Source: Deltaproteobacteria bacterium
GTDB taxonomy: Bacteria > Desulfobacterota > Desulfobacteria > Desulfobacterales > SURF-15
Reading direction: 5' to 3'
Length of the DNA: 46,502 nt
Assembly: GCA_019309565.1 (NCBI GenBank)
Contig: JAFDFZ010000027.1
Span: 1-46,502 of the forward strand
Shown here: positions 24,316-33,757 of the stretch, piece after piece
Numbering within the stretch: position 1 is the first letter of the stretch
Layout of the letters: each line of letters opens with the position of its first letter
Made by a program: the position numbers and the translations under genes
The notes under the pieces: generated by a model
Database searches by the model: none
What the model was told of the DNA's origin: nothing
The model's input: the letters and a program-made list of their open reading frames with translations, nothing else

Positions 24316-27255
24316 ATGAACCGCAGAACCTTCCTCAAGATTACCGGCATGGGAAGCATATCGCTGGCAGCCGGCTGCAATTCTCCTGAAAAAATTCTTT
24401 TCTCTCAGATTCACGCACCCGATGATATGGTCAGCGGCAGAGCCATATGGTATGCTTCGACCTGCCGGCAATGCCCTGCTGGGTGCGGCATTTTGGCCAA
24501 AAACCGGGAAGGCCGCATCATAAAGCTGGAGGGCAACCCACTGCATCCCATTAACAGAGGCAAACTGTGCATGCGTGGGCAAGCAGCCTTACAGGAAGTT
24601 TACAACCCCGATAGGCTCAAAACTCCCTTGCTTAAAGAAAAAGGAAATTGGCGACAGATTTCCTTTTCAGAGGCCATGAGAATTTTGAGATCCAAAACCG
24701 AAAGAGCATCTCAGAAAGGACCGGATCGAATCCGTATGGTCACCGAGGTGGTAGGTGAAACGCTTTTGGGGCTTTTTTCAGATGCCTTGAAAAACTGGAA
24801 CTCCCAAGGACCTTTGATATATGAGCCTTATGCTTATGAATCTCTTAAAACAGCCAATGAAAAGGTTTTCGGGTTAAACGCACTGATTTCCTATCGCATG
24901 GACAGGGCGGATTTGCTGGTTTCTTTTGGTGCAGACTTCCTGGAAACCTGGTTATCACCGGTGGAATATGCCCGCAAGTTCAAAGCCATGCACGCAGTAA
25001 ATAAAGATGAAAAAGGTTTGTTTATCCACATCCATTCATATCAGTCTCTTACGGGTGCAAATGCTGATATCTGGCTGGCATGCAAACCTGGAAGCGGAAC
25101 CATCGTCGCCCTCGGGCTTCTGAGAGAAGTGTTAAACAGCGGGAAAGGGAAAAATCTCCCACAGTCTTTCCTAAAAGCCCTTTACAAGGCAACAGAAGCT
25201 TATACCAGGGACCGGGTGATCGAACTGTCCGGCCTTTCTTTGCCACAGTACGAAAAATTGGCCCTTTGTCTTATGGATGCCCGCAGCCCTCTTGTGCTGG
25301 GCACTGGAACCGGCGCAGGCGACCTCGAGGGCCTTACGACCAACGTGATAGCGAACCTTCTGAACCTGCTTCTCGATCCCAGGCTGAAACTTTTGGACTT
25401 CACCAATCGGCATCGCGTGGAGATCGCATCCAAACGGTCTGATATATTGAAATTCTTTGAAAATCTGGAATCGACCCCAATCGAGCTGTTATTTTTGAAC
25501 AACGTCAATCCAATCTTCAGTTTACCCGAAAAAAACGAGATAAAGCAGGCATTGGAGAAAGAGGATCTGTTCGTGGTCAGCTTCAGCAATTTTATGGACG
25601 ATACTTCCGGGATGGCCGATCTTATTGTGCCGGTTCGGATGTCTCTTGAAACCTGGGATGAATACGGCGGATGGCAGAGCATAAATTCTACTATACAGCC
25701 GGCAATGGGCGGATTAACTACAGCACCGCACCTTGGCGATGTCATCTTGAACACGGCATTTGGAACTGAAAAACCGGCCGAAAATTACAAATCCTACCTG
25801 TTTTCCGAGCTGATATCTAATCGCAGGATTGCGGATGAAGCCGGATGGGCGGAAGTGTTGCAAAAGGGTGGTTTGCTTACCCCGGCCGCAACACACGATA
25901 TGCCCCGCATAAACGTGGAATCTGAAGCCCTTGTGGATTTGCTGTCGAAATTCACACAGCCCCAAAAGGTTGGTTTGACATTCATGGCAACGCCCTCTGT
26001 TCGGTTTTTTGACGGCAGGGGCGCCAACAAACCCTGGCTTTGCGAAATTCCAGATCCCCTGTTGCGGGTTGCCTGGCAAAGCCCGGTGATAATGCACCCT
26101 GATACGGCCAGGACCGAGGGAATTACCCAGGAAGATATTATTCAAATAAAATCACAGTGGGGCCGTCTGGAAGCGCCCGTTTATATCAATGAATTTGCAA
26201 CCCCGGGACTGCTGGTTATGAACATCGGCCAAGGGCATCAAACCTATGGACGCTACGCAGAGGGAAGAGGTCTAAATCCCAATATCATCTTACCGCAAGC
26301 CGCGGACCCCCATTCAGGAGGGCCCCTGTTTTCAACCTCTCCTGTCACAATCCATCCAACCGGCCGAAAGATGAGGCTGGCCAAGATATATGGCAGCCGA
26401 ACCCAGCATGGCAGAACTTTTGCGCTTACCGTTCGCACACATGAACTTAAAAAGGGAAAACCGCAGAGAAAATCCGGTCTTAGGATGGGTGATTTCCCCC
26501 TCACCCTGCCCTTGCCCGAGGGCTACAATCCGGAACGGGATTTCTATCCTCCCCATGACCACGATAAATACCGCTGGGCGATGGTGGTGGATTTGGACCG
26601 CTGTATCGGATGCGGAGCCTGCACAGCGGCCTGCTATGCGGAAAACAATATCGGTATCGTAGGACAGCAGCAGATGGTCAACGGGCGGGAGATGTCCTGG
26701 CTGAGTGTGGAGCGCTATCAGGACCCGCATCATATGGCAAAGATCACGTTTCTGCCGCTTCCATGCCAGCATTGCGACAATGCACCGTGTGAGTCTGTCT
26801 GCCCGGTTTATGCGCCGCATCATTCGAAGGAAGGAATCAACAACCAGATTTACAACCGCTGCATCGGAACCCGTTTTTGCGCACAGAACTGCCCTTACAA
26901 GGTGCGCCGGTTCAACTGGTTTGCCTGGGATTGGCCTAAACCCATGAACCTTCAATTAAACCCCGATGTGACCGTGCGCAGCAAAGGTGTAATGGAAAAA
27001 TGCTCCTTTTGTATCCAGCGTATCAAGGTTGCTCACAGCAACGCAAAAAATGAAACAAGAATGATCCGGGACGGGGAGGTCATCCCGGCGTGCGTGCAGA
27101 CCTGCCCGACCGATGCGCTGTGCTTCGGAAATTTGATGGATAACAAAAGCCGGGTCAGAATGCTGGCCGCTGAGCCCAGAGCTTACCAGATAATGGGATA
27201 TCTAAACACCAAGCCAGCGGTGATTTATCTGAAGAAAGTCTTGCAGGAGGCTTAA
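24316..27255 (+). CDS. actB: Alternative complex III subunit B-like (molybdopterin-type plus Fe-S fusion)
   Basis: 979 residues. The N-terminus has a Tat motif (NRRTFLKITG) followed by a lipobox (SISLAAGC), suggesting a Tat-exported lipoprotein. Residues ~45-720 are a molybdopterin-oxidoreductase fold. It retains a cluster-type cysteine set (CRQCPAGC ... GKLCMRG), whereas ACIII B1 domains generally lack cofactors. The position of the Mo ligand reads SFGADFLETWLSP, as in Mo-free ActB. Residues ~740-979 are a four-cluster ferredoxin domain (CIGCGACTAACY, CQHCDNAPCESVCP, CIGTRFCAQNCP, CSFCIQRI ... CVQTCP). It passes electrons from the NrfD-type quinol site to cytochrome subunits. It is the first gene of the cluster. 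Confidence 0.85.
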   Translation: MNRRTFLKITGMGSISLAAGCNSPEKILFSQIHAPDDMVSGRAIWYASTCRQCPAGCGILAKNREGRIIKLEGNPLHPINRGKLCMRGQAALQEVYNPDRLKTPLLKEKGNWRQISFSEAMRILRSKTERASQKGPDRIRMVTEVVGETLLGLFSDALKNWNSQGPLIYEPYAYESLKTANEKVFGLNALISYRMDRADLLVSFGADFLETWLSPVEYARKFKAMHAVNKDEKGLFIHIHSYQSLTGANADIWLACKPGSGTIVALGLLREVLNSGKGKNLPQSFLKALYKATEAYTRDRVIELSGLSLPQYEKLALCLMDARSPLVLGTGTGAGDLEGLTTNVIANLLNLLLDPRLKLLDFTNRHRVEIASKRSDILKFFENLESTPIELLFLNNVNPIFSLPEKNEIKQALEKEDLFVVSFSNFMDDTSGMADLIVPVRMSLETWDEYGGWQSINSTIQPAMGGLTTAPHLGDVILNTAFGTEKPAENYKSYLFSELISNRRIADEAGWAEVLQKGGLLTPAATHDMPRINVESEALVDLLSKFTQPQKVGLTFMATPSVRFFDGRGANKPWLCEIPDPLLRVAWQSPVIMHPDTARTEGITQEDIIQIKSQWGRLEAPVYINEFATPGLLVMNIGQGHQTYGRYAEGRGLNPNIILPQAADPHSGGPLFSTSPVTIHPTGRKMRLAKIYGSRTQHGRTFALTVRTHELKKGKPQRKSGLRMGDFPLTLPLPEGYNPERDFYPPHDHDKYRWAMVVDLDRCIGCGACTAACYAENNIGIVGQQQMVNGREMSWLSVERYQDPHHMAKITFLPLPCQHCDNAPCESVCPVYAPHHSKEGINNQIYNRCIGTRFCAQNCPYKVRRFNWFAWDWPKPMNLQLNPDVTVRSKGVMEKCSFCIQRIKVAHSNAKNETRMIRDGEVIPACVQTCPTDALCFGNLMDNKSRVRMLAAEPRAYQIMGYLNTKPAVIYLKKVLQEA

Positions 27256-27276
27256 AAAAACGGGGGCGGATAGCTG

Positions 27277-28605
27277 ATGGCCGAAAGCTATACCAGTCTT
27301 ACATGTGCAGAAATCGACAAAACCGTGCTTCGGACCCTTAAGCCGCCTTCAAGCAAATACTGGTTGTTAATCGGCATATTGTTTCTGGGTGTTCTGACGG
27401 GTGCAGGCTGCTGGCTCTACCAGATTTTTATCGGAATCGGGGTTGGGGGGCAGAACAATCCCGTGGGTTGGGGCACTTATTTGATCAACTTTGTCTTCTG
27501 GGTCGGTATTGCTCATTCAGGGACACTGATTTCTGCGATTCTGTATCTGTTCAGGGCCGCATGGCGCAATCCCATTGCACGGGCTGCAGAGACCATGACG
27601 GTTTTTGCGGTGTGCATCGCCGGGCTTTTTCCGTTCATCCATCTGGGCCGGGTCTGGCAGGTTCATTATATGATTCCTTTTCCCAACCAGCGGCTTTTGT
27701 GGCCCAATTTTCTTTCCCCGTTGATGTTCGACGTCATCGCCATCAGCACCTATCTGATTGTAAGTGTCATGTTCTGGTATACGGGGATGTTGCCGGATTT
27801 GGCCTGTATCAGAGACAGAGCGGAAGGAACCCGCAGAAATATATTCACCATCCTATCTTTGGGCTGGACCGGTGCCCACCACCAGTGGCAGAACTATGCA
27901 CGGGGTTATTTGTTTTTTGCTGCTCTTGCGACACCGCTGGTAATCTCGGTGCACAGCGTCGTATCATGGGATTTCGCCCTTGGGATTACACCCGGATGGC
28001 ATACAACCATCTTTGCTCCCTATTTCGTCGCCGGGGCTATCCACTCAGGACTGGCCATGGTGCTGACGCTTATGATCCCCATGCGAAGAATATTTAGTTA
28101 TGAAAAGATGATCACCAGGGATGTTCTTGAAAATGTCGCTAAGACCATCGTTTTTACAGGCCTGATTGTCGGTTTCGCCTATATCACCGAGTTTTTCATG
28201 GCCTGGTACAGCCAGAATATTGTAGAAATGGAATCGTTTCGATGGAGGGCTACGGGAGACTATCGTATCGAGTTTTATATCATGGTGGTTTGTAACACCA
28301 CCATCCCCCTGTTGTTTTTATTTAAGCCTGTTCGCAGAAGCGTTGTGATGCTTTTCGGTATCTGCCTTCTGGTCAATGTGGGTATGTGGTACGAGCGGTT
28401 TGTCATCATCATCGGCGGGGTTGCTCATGGATTTTCACCGCATGCCTGGGGTCTGTACGCACCGACGATAATCGAGCTTGGAATCATGTTCGGAAGTTTC
28501 TGCCTTTTCTTCCTGCTGTTTCTGCTGTTTGTAAAACATCTGCCCTCTGTTTCCATGACGGAGATGAAAGAGACGCTTGTTCAGGGAACAAACCATGCAG
28601 AGTAA
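27277..28605 (+). CDS. actC: Alternative complex III subunit C-like, NrfD family quinol-binding membrane protein
   Basis: 442 residues, 21 bases after actB. About ten transmembrane helices are visible, with family segments WGTYLINFVFWVGIAHSGTL, PFIHLGRVWQVHYMIPFPNQ, HSVVSWDFALGITPGWH and SPHAWGLYAPTIIELG. NrfD/PsrC-type subunits hold the periplasmic-side quinol site and, in ACIII, a half proton channel. Conserved His and Asp/Glu residues in helices 3-5 are present. Overlapping frames and short gaps tie it to actB and actD. The call rests on this pattern and the neighbours. Confidence 0.88.
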   Translation: MAESYTSLTCAEIDKTVLRTLKPPSSKYWLLIGILFLGVLTGAGCWLYQIFIGIGVGGQNNPVGWGTYLINFVFWVGIAHSGTLISAILYLFRAAWRNPIARAAETMTVFAVCIAGLFPFIHLGRVWQVHYMIPFPNQRLLWPNFLSPLMFDVIAISTYLIVSVMFWYTGMLPDLACIRDRAEGTRRNIFTILSLGWTGAHHQWQNYARGYLFFAALATPLVISVHSVVSWDFALGITPGWHTTIFAPYFVAGAIHSGLAMVLTLMIPMRRIFSYEKMITRDVLENVAKTIVFTGLIVGFAYITEFFMAWYSQNIVEMESFRWRATGDYRIEFYIMVVCNTTIPLLFLFKPVRRSVVMLFGICLLVNVGMWYERFVIIIGGVAHGFSPHAWGLYAPTIIELGIMFGSFCLFFLLFLLFVKHLPSVSMTEMKETLVQGTNHAE

Positions 28606-29101
28606 AAAATATATCATGGGGCTTTTCAAAGAGGAAGACCGCGCAGTGTCCACGCTTTTGGTTCTAAAGGAAACCGCATATCAATTTCACCGGGTACACA
28701 GCCCGTTTCCGAGCAACAAAATTAAACAAGCCCTTGATTTGAACAAAAGCATGGTCGGATATTACACCCTTGCAGGAGGCATCCTGGGATTGCTCACCGG
28801 GTTTGTACTGGCCATCTTCTGTTCTGTTGAATGGAAACTGGTTGTAAGCGGCAAGCCCATCATTTCCCTGATTCCATTTTTTATCGTTGGGTTTGAATTT
28901 GCCATTCTTTTCGCCGTATTCGGCAACATAATCGGTTTGCTCATCCACTGCCGGTTACCCGATTTCAGTGGATTAAAGCATTATGACCCTCGGTGTTCCG
29001 GGGAGTACTTCGGCATCCTGGCTTCCTGTGAACCCCAGCAGCAAGAGGGGTTGAGAAATTTTTTTAAAAAAAACGGAGGAGAGGTAAAAGTTTTCGATTA
29101 G
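28595..29101 (+). CDS. actD: Alternative complex III subunit D-like (DUF3341)
   Basis: 168 residues from the ATG at 28595; it overlaps the end of actC by 11 bases. A cytoplasmic-type N-terminus (MGLFKEEDRAVSTLLVLKET) is followed by two transmembrane helices (YYTLAGGILGLLTGFVLAIF and LIPFFIVGFEFAILFAVFGN) and a C-terminal domain ending in NFFKKNGGEVKVFD. This two-span layout is that of ActD, a structural subunit without cofactors next to ActC and ActF. Gene order B-C-D is as in known ACIII operons. Confidence 0.85.
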   Translation: MQSKKYIMGLFKEEDRAVSTLLVLKETAYQFHRVHSPFPSNKIKQALDLNKSMVGYYTLAGGILGLLTGFVLAIFCSVEWKLVVSGKPIISLIPFFIVGFEFAILFAVFGNIIGLLIHCRLPDFSGLKHYDPRCSGEYFGILASCEPQQQEGLRNFFKKNGGEVKVFD

Positions 29102-29209
29102 GTGTTGTTTTACATATTCGATGGATTCTGCTGGTCGGCATATTTCCAGCACGTCGACCGATAAAACGAAGTTAGCATTCAAGCGGTTCAAAACTGACGG
29201 TGGATTAAC

Positions 29210-30427
29210 ATGGCATCAAACCAGGAGATCAGACAAAAGGCAAAGAAATCGTCTTTTAGCTGGGTATTTATCGGTTTTTTTGCGGTGGGCACGGCGACTT
29301 TCCTCTATGGTATTTTAGGCCAGAATCCGGAAAAAGCCTGGCAGGCTTATCTGATCAATTTTCTTTTGTGGTCAGCGATCGCCCAGGGAGCGGTGGTTTT
29401 CTCGGCTGTAATGCATATTACCAACGCCCGCTGGAGCGGGCCCCTCTCCGGACTGTCCGAGTCGTTTGCCGCCTTCTTTCCGCCGTCATTTGTTTTGTTT
29501 TTGGTTTTATTTTTAGGACGATCTCATATCTTCCCGTGGCTGCATGAGCAGTTGCACGGCAAAGAAGTCTGGCTCAATATTCCGTTTCTTTTCACGCGGG
29601 ATTGTATCGGGTTGCTGGTGCTCTATGCAACTGGATTCGCCTATCTGTATAACGCAATGCAGCTTCGATCAGAGCCCGGCCAGGTGCAGGGTGGACTTCG
29701 TAAATTAATTTACAGGGGCTGGGCCCGCAATTACCGTAATCCCGAACGGGTAAAGAAAAAAATGACGCTATGGGCGGGGCTTTACATTTTATTCTTTGCA
29801 CTGGTTTTGTGCTTGCTGGGATATGACCTGGTCATGAGCATGAACCCCCACTGGGTATCCACCTTGTTTGGCGCTTACACGTTTGTCAAGGCGTTTTATG
29901 TGGGGCTGGGGGGGCTTATCATACTGGCGGCAATAACCCGGATCGGAAAGGGCAGTGCCTCGGGGCTTAAACCCTCCCATTTTCATGACGTCGGCAAGCT
30001 GTTTTTTGCATTCTGCCTGCTGTGGGCCGACTTTTTTTATGTTCAACTTACCGTCATCTGGTACGGCAACATTGCCGAAGAAACTCATTATGTTATCAAA
30101 CGCACCGTTATGGTTCCCTGGAACTCTCTTGCCTGGGCTGTATTTATCATCTGTTTTGCAGCCCCTTTTGTAATCCTGTTGAATAGAGGGGTAAAAACAA
30201 GGCCTGTTTATATGGCGATTCTATGCGCCTCGGTTATCGTTGGATTTTGGCTGGAACACCTTCTTCTGCTAGGCCCTGATTTAAATCCGCAGATTTCATC
30301 TCTGCCCGTAAGGTTCGAGGATCTTTTGATTTCCATGGGTTTTCTTGGGTTGATGGCCGCCTCAATAGCATATTGCCTTAACCTGTTTCCCGAGCTTATG
30401 GATGCTAAAGCAAGGGGGGTAAGCTAA
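29210..30427 (+). CDS. actF: Alternative complex III subunit F-like membrane protein
   Basis: 405 residues with about ten transmembrane helices. ActF is a diverged ActC paralogue that may carry the proton path. Family-like stretches include WQAYLINFLLWSAIAQGAVV, RSHIFPWLHEQLHGKEVWLN, LLGYDLVMSMNPHWVSTLFG and YGNIAEETHYVIKRT. A gap of 108 bases separates it from actD; its stop overlaps the start of actA by one base (TAATG). Its position after D instead of after E is a rearrangement relative to the A-B-C-D-E-F order. Confidence 0.85.
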   Translation: MASNQEIRQKAKKSSFSWVFIGFFAVGTATFLYGILGQNPEKAWQAYLINFLLWSAIAQGAVVFSAVMHITNARWSGPLSGLSESFAAFFPPSFVLFLVLFLGRSHIFPWLHEQLHGKEVWLNIPFLFTRDCIGLLVLYATGFAYLYNAMQLRSEPGQVQGGLRKLIYRGWARNYRNPERVKKKMTLWAGLYILFFALVLCLLGYDLVMSMNPHWVSTLFGAYTFVKAFYVGLGGLIILAAITRIGKGSASGLKPSHFHDVGKLFFAFCLLWADFFYVQLTVIWYGNIAEETHYVIKRTVMVPWNSLAWAVFIICFAAPFVILLNRGVKTRPVYMAILCASVIVGFWLEHLLLLGPDLNPQISSLPVRFEDLLISMGFLGLMAASIAYCLNLFPELMDAKARGVS

Positions 30428-30981
30428 TGGAACAAGACATCACCTCCCGTTTCACATTCTTTGATTGCATAAGACGAAACCTTACACCTCTGCTTGTTAT
30501 CGGGTTTGGTTTTATACTTATTCTTACATTTCTTTATTATTTTTACATTCAACCGCAAACGGATATCGGCCCCGAGCAACCCATACCATTCAGCCACAGG
30601 GTCCATGCAGGGGTTAAGGAGATAAAGTGCCAGTTCTGCCATCCATACGTGGCACGTTCAAGACACCCGGGTCTGCCGCCGGTGGAAAAATGTCTTTACT
30701 GTCACAAATACATCATCCCAGAACATCCTGAGGTAAAAAAGGATCACTGGTATTTAGAGAACCAGATTCCTATTCCATGGCGAAAAGTAAATTATCTTCC
30801 GGAACATGTCTTGTTTAATCATGAAAGACACATCAAAATGGGGCTTGTTTGCGACGAATGCCATGGTGCTGTGGAGGCCATGGACAGGATCAAGGCAGTG
30901 AGATTTAAGATGCAATTCTGTGTTGAGTGTCATAAAGAAAGAAAGGCAAATATGGATTGCTGGCTTGCATGTCACAGTTAA
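30427..30981 (+). CDS. actA: Pentaheme cytochrome c, ActA-like
   Basis: 184 residues. One N-terminal membrane anchor (about 20-41) is followed by a periplasmic domain with four CxxCH motifs, CQFCH (68-72), CLYCH (89-93), CDECH (142-146) and CVECH (165-169), and a terminal CWLACH (178-183), a CX3CH spacing. Five hemes is the number reported for ActA in known ACIII. It collects electrons from the ActB clusters. In classical operons actA comes first; here it is fifth. If the CX3CH site is not used by the maturation system, the protein has four hemes. Confidence 0.85.
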   Translation: MEQDITSRFTFFDCIRRNLTPLLVIGFGFILILTFLYYFYIQPQTDIGPEQPIPFSHRVHAGVKEIKCQFCHPYVARSRHPGLPPVEKCLYCHKYIIPEHPEVKKDHWYLENQIPIPWRKVNYLPEHVLFNHERHIKMGLVCDECHGAVEAMDRIKAVRFKMQFCVECHKERKANMDCWLACHS

Positions 30982-31045
30982 GGGGGTATGGGGTATTTAA
31001 GCCTGCGGCTTGAGAAAAACAATACTACAGAAGGAGTAAAAAAGA

Positions 31046-32428
31046 TTGTCAACATCAGAAAACGGCATATCGGCTCAGAACTACCAGAGCGCAAAGGGTT
31101 TTTGTGTGACAGCGGCCTTCTGGTTGGTGGTGGCCACCCTTGCCGGCATGATCCTGGCAACGGAGTTCGTTGCACCCGATCTTCTTGGTAATCTAAGCTG
31201 GCTTTCCTTTGGCAGGGTGCGTCCCATTCACACCAACCTTGTTCTGCTCGGGTTTGTTTTCCCCGGATTGCTGGCAGCGGCATGTTATTTCCTGCCCGGC
31301 TTGCTGCAAACTCAATTGTACAGTGAGAGACTGGGGCTTATCAGTGTATGGCTGTGGAACATCATTCTAGCCTGCGCCGTGGTGACCCTTGCCATGGGAA
31401 AGACCCAGGCCAGGGAGTATGCCGAATTGATTTGGCCCATAGACCTTCTTGTAGTTATTTTCTTCGTGCTTGTTTTCTACAATTTCGCCATGACCGTAAA
31501 GCAAAGGAAAGAACCTGTTCTTTACGTTTCGGTCTGGTATGTGCTGGCCGCCATTACCTTGACTGCCATCGTCTATATCGTCGGCAACGTGATGTGGGCT
31601 CCCACAACAGGTGCAATGACAGGCATGCCCGATGCCATTACCTTATGGTTTTACGGCCACAACATCCTGGGCACCCTTTTGACTCCGATGGCGGTGGCTG
31701 CGGCCTATTACATCATCCCGAGGGTCTGCCGCAGCCCTCTATACAGCCATACCCTGTCTCTGATAGGATTCTGGGGTCTGGTTCTTTTATATACCCACAT
31801 CGGCACCCATCATCTACTGCAGACTCCGGCTCCCACCTGGCTTAAGGTCATCTCCATTGTGGACAGCATAGGCATGATCATCCCTGTAACCGTCGTGCTC
31901 ATTAACCTGTGGTATACGACGAAAGGTAAGCTGGGTGAAATCCATGCAGACGTGGCAGCCAAATTTGTTTTTGCCGGAACCATAATTTATCTTCTGGTAT
32001 GCATTCAGGGGCCCCTGCACTCTCTTCCACAAGTGCAGCGGGTCACCCACTATACCAATTGGGTGGTCGGCCATGCCCATCTGGCTGCACTGGGTTTTTC
32101 AGGAATGATCGCCATAGGCGGCATATATCATATATTGCCCCACATTACGGGCAGGCCTTTGTACAGCAGGTTTCTGGCAGATCTTCAGTACTGGTTGATC
32201 CTGCTGGGGGTCAGCGGCTTTACCATCTCTTTGAGCATAGCCGGTCTGATCCAGGGAAACGGTTGGCTAAATGCGGAGACGGTTTACCGGATACTTCCGC
32301 AGCTTCACATTTATAACGTGATCAGGGCTTCAACGGGTGTTATGATCCTAAGCGGTGCCCTTGTAGGTTTTTATAACATTACCCGAAGTCTTTTCCTCAA
32401 CAGACAAGATCTGTCTGCAAATGAGTAA
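31046..32428 (+). CDS. ccoN: cbb3-type cytochrome oxidase subunit I, CcoN-like
   Basis: 460 residues starting at TTG, supported by AAGGAG at good spacing and no nearby ATG. About 12 transmembrane helices. Heme and copper ligands are in place: RPIHTNLVLLGF, WFYGHNILGT (CuB His, after a Tyr), LLYTHIGTHHLLQ (the Tyr that cross-links in cbb3, then the His pair) and WVVGHAHLAALGF (heme ligands). There is no NorB-type HLWVE motif, so this is an oxygen reductase. One change stands out: in typical CcoN the segment before the HYTDW motif reads FEGP, here IQGP, a Glu-to-Gln replacement. It is embedded among ACIII genes. Confidence 0.85.
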   Translation: MSTSENGISAQNYQSAKGFCVTAAFWLVVATLAGMILATEFVAPDLLGNLSWLSFGRVRPIHTNLVLLGFVFPGLLAAACYFLPGLLQTQLYSERLGLISVWLWNIILACAVVTLAMGKTQAREYAELIWPIDLLVVIFFVLVFYNFAMTVKQRKEPVLYVSVWYVLAAITLTAIVYIVGNVMWAPTTGAMTGMPDAITLWFYGHNILGTLLTPMAVAAAYYIIPRVCRSPLYSHTLSLIGFWGLVLLYTHIGTHHLLQTPAPTWLKVISIVDSIGMIIPVTVVLINLWYTTKGKLGEIHADVAAKFVFAGTIIYLLVCIQGPLHSLPQVQRVTHYTNWVVGHAHLAALGFSGMIAIGGIYHILPHITGRPLYSRFLADLQYWLILLGVSGFTISLSIAGLIQGNGWLNAETVYRILPQLHIYNVIRASTGVMILSGALVGFYNITRSLFLNRQDLSANE

Positions 32429-32446
32429 AGGAGAAATCGAACCTCT

Positions 32447-33379
32447 ATGAAGATGACTCCAGTAGTTGTGGTCTTAGGCGGACTTTTGATCATGGCAGCC
32501 ATCGTATTTGTGGTGATCTACTGGCCCTGGGCTACGAGGGTTGATGTGCCTTCAGAGATCTTTCGCACAAGATCTTTTAAAGAAACAAAAGGAAGGCGGA
32601 TCTATATCGCAAATGGTTGCGTATACTGCCACAGCCAGGCTATCCGCCACATCGATCAGGGTCTGGGAGCCGAACGAATCGCTCAGGCCGGAGACTATAT
32701 AGCCGATAGGCCCATTCTTTTGGGTTCCGAACGAACCGGCCCGGACCTTTCCCAGGAGGGCGGGGAACATCCTGATGACTGGCATATTGCCCATTTCACA
32801 AATCCACGGTTTGTCCGGCCAAATTCCATCATGCCACCCTTTGAATATCTCGAGCAAGAGAATATCCTTGCCCTCACACGATATGTCCAGGGGCTGGGTA
32901 TGAAACAGGCCGACCGCAGGATGCAGCGCCAGAAATACTGGAAAAACCAAGCAATCAAGGCCTATGAAGAAGGGCCGGATGCCAATGTTAAATGGCTTCA
33001 CTCTCTGGTACCGGAAGGCTGGAGACACATTCCAAACCCCTACCCCACAACCGAAGCAGGACTTGCAAGGGGACATAAAACCTATCAGGATTTTTGCATC
33101 GGCTGTCACGGTCCCATTGGAGACGGAATGGGCCCAGCCCAGCCCTATCTATATCCACCACCGCTTAACTTCACCATCCTTAAGGGGCGGGGAATATCGG
33201 GTGGGATTCTTTATTACCAGATAATGAACGGGATTACCGGCACCGCTATGCCCTATTTCAAACGAGAGCTGGAATCCCAGAAGATATGGGATGTAGGTGA
33301 TTTCGTGGCTGTTTATTTCATCGGTGAATCCGATGCGAACAAATCCCCAGGAGGAGTTGACGCCTCGTGGGAACCATGA
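32447..33379 (+). CDS. ccoO: Diheme cytochrome c: CcoO fused to a CcoP-like domain
   Basis: 310 residues, 18 bases after ccoN, ribosome site AAAGGAGAAATCGAACCTCT. An N-terminal membrane anchor precedes a CcoO domain: GRRIYIANGCVYCHSQAIR, then RTGPDLSQEGG and NSIMPPFEYL with the axial Met. A second cytochrome c domain follows (about 205-300): CIGCHGPIGDGMGPAQPYL and TAMPYF with its Met. Standard cbb3 oxidases have separate CcoO (one heme) and CcoP (two hemes). This single protein would supply two of the three. It receives electrons, directly or through ActE, and feeds the binuclear centre in CcoN. Confidence 0.85.
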   Translation: MKMTPVVVVLGGLLIMAAIVFVVIYWPWATRVDVPSEIFRTRSFKETKGRRIYIANGCVYCHSQAIRHIDQGLGAERIAQAGDYIADRPILLGSERTGPDLSQEGGEHPDDWHIAHFTNPRFVRPNSIMPPFEYLEQENILALTRYVQGLGMKQADRRMQRQKYWKNQAIKAYEEGPDANVKWLHSLVPEGWRHIPNPYPTTEAGLARGHKTYQDFCIGCHGPIGDGMGPAQPYLYPPPLNFTILKGRGISGGILYYQIMNGITGTAMPYFKRELESQKIWDVGDFVAVYFIGESDANKSPGGVDASWEP

Positions 33380-33389
33380 TCCGGTTTAA

Positions 33390-33650
33390 ATGTATTATTT
33401 ATATTACTTCATCTATGTCATATTAAGTACGGTGCTCGGGCTTTGGGTTTTTTGCTGGGCGCTTAGAAACGGGCAATTCAGGGATCAGCAAAGGGCAAGA
33501 TTTCTTCCATTGCAACAATTGGCGGAAAACCCTGGCGTTAAGGCAGACACCCCTCACGGCAAACAAGCACGGGGTATTTTATGTCTTCTTATCTCCGCTA
33601 TTCTATCAGGTGCTGCTTTCGGGGTTTACCTGTATATAGGAGGAGGTTAA
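33390..33650 (+). CDS. CcoS/CcoQ-like small membrane protein
   Basis: 86 residues. It has an N-terminal helix (YYFIYVILSTVLGLWVFCWA) followed by LRNGQFRDQQRARFLPLQ, which recalls the LRSGQFDD segment of CcoS, and a second hydrophobic helix at the C-terminus. CcoS helps insert cofactors into CcoN; CcoQ stabilises the complex. Length and position immediately after ccoO support one of these roles. The ribosome site is weak. Confidence 0.6.
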   Translation: MYYLYYFIYVILSTVLGLWVFCWALRNGQFRDQQRARFLPLQQLAENPGVKADTPHGKQARGILCLLISAILSGAAFGVYLYIGGG

Positions 33651-33757
33651 ACCGAAACAGCGCAGGTGTGGCCAGTCTTGTTTGAAGGGGCTTAAGGGTT
33701 TTATCCATAAGATTTATAGGCCATAAGATCTATAAGAATATAAGAAGGATAAGTACA
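33651..33757 (+). other. Short intergenic stretch with direct repeats
   Basis: CCATAAGAT-t/c-TATA occurs twice in tandem (around 33705-33740), followed by related TATAAGAA words. It lies inside the oxidase operon. No terminator is seen, so it may be spacer sequence or a processing site. Confidence 0.35.

Noticed and set aside
31046-32428. CcoN-like gene as a cNOR-type NO reductase
   Set aside because: The HLWVE glutamate motif of NorB is missing and the cross-linking Tyr region of cbb3 is present.
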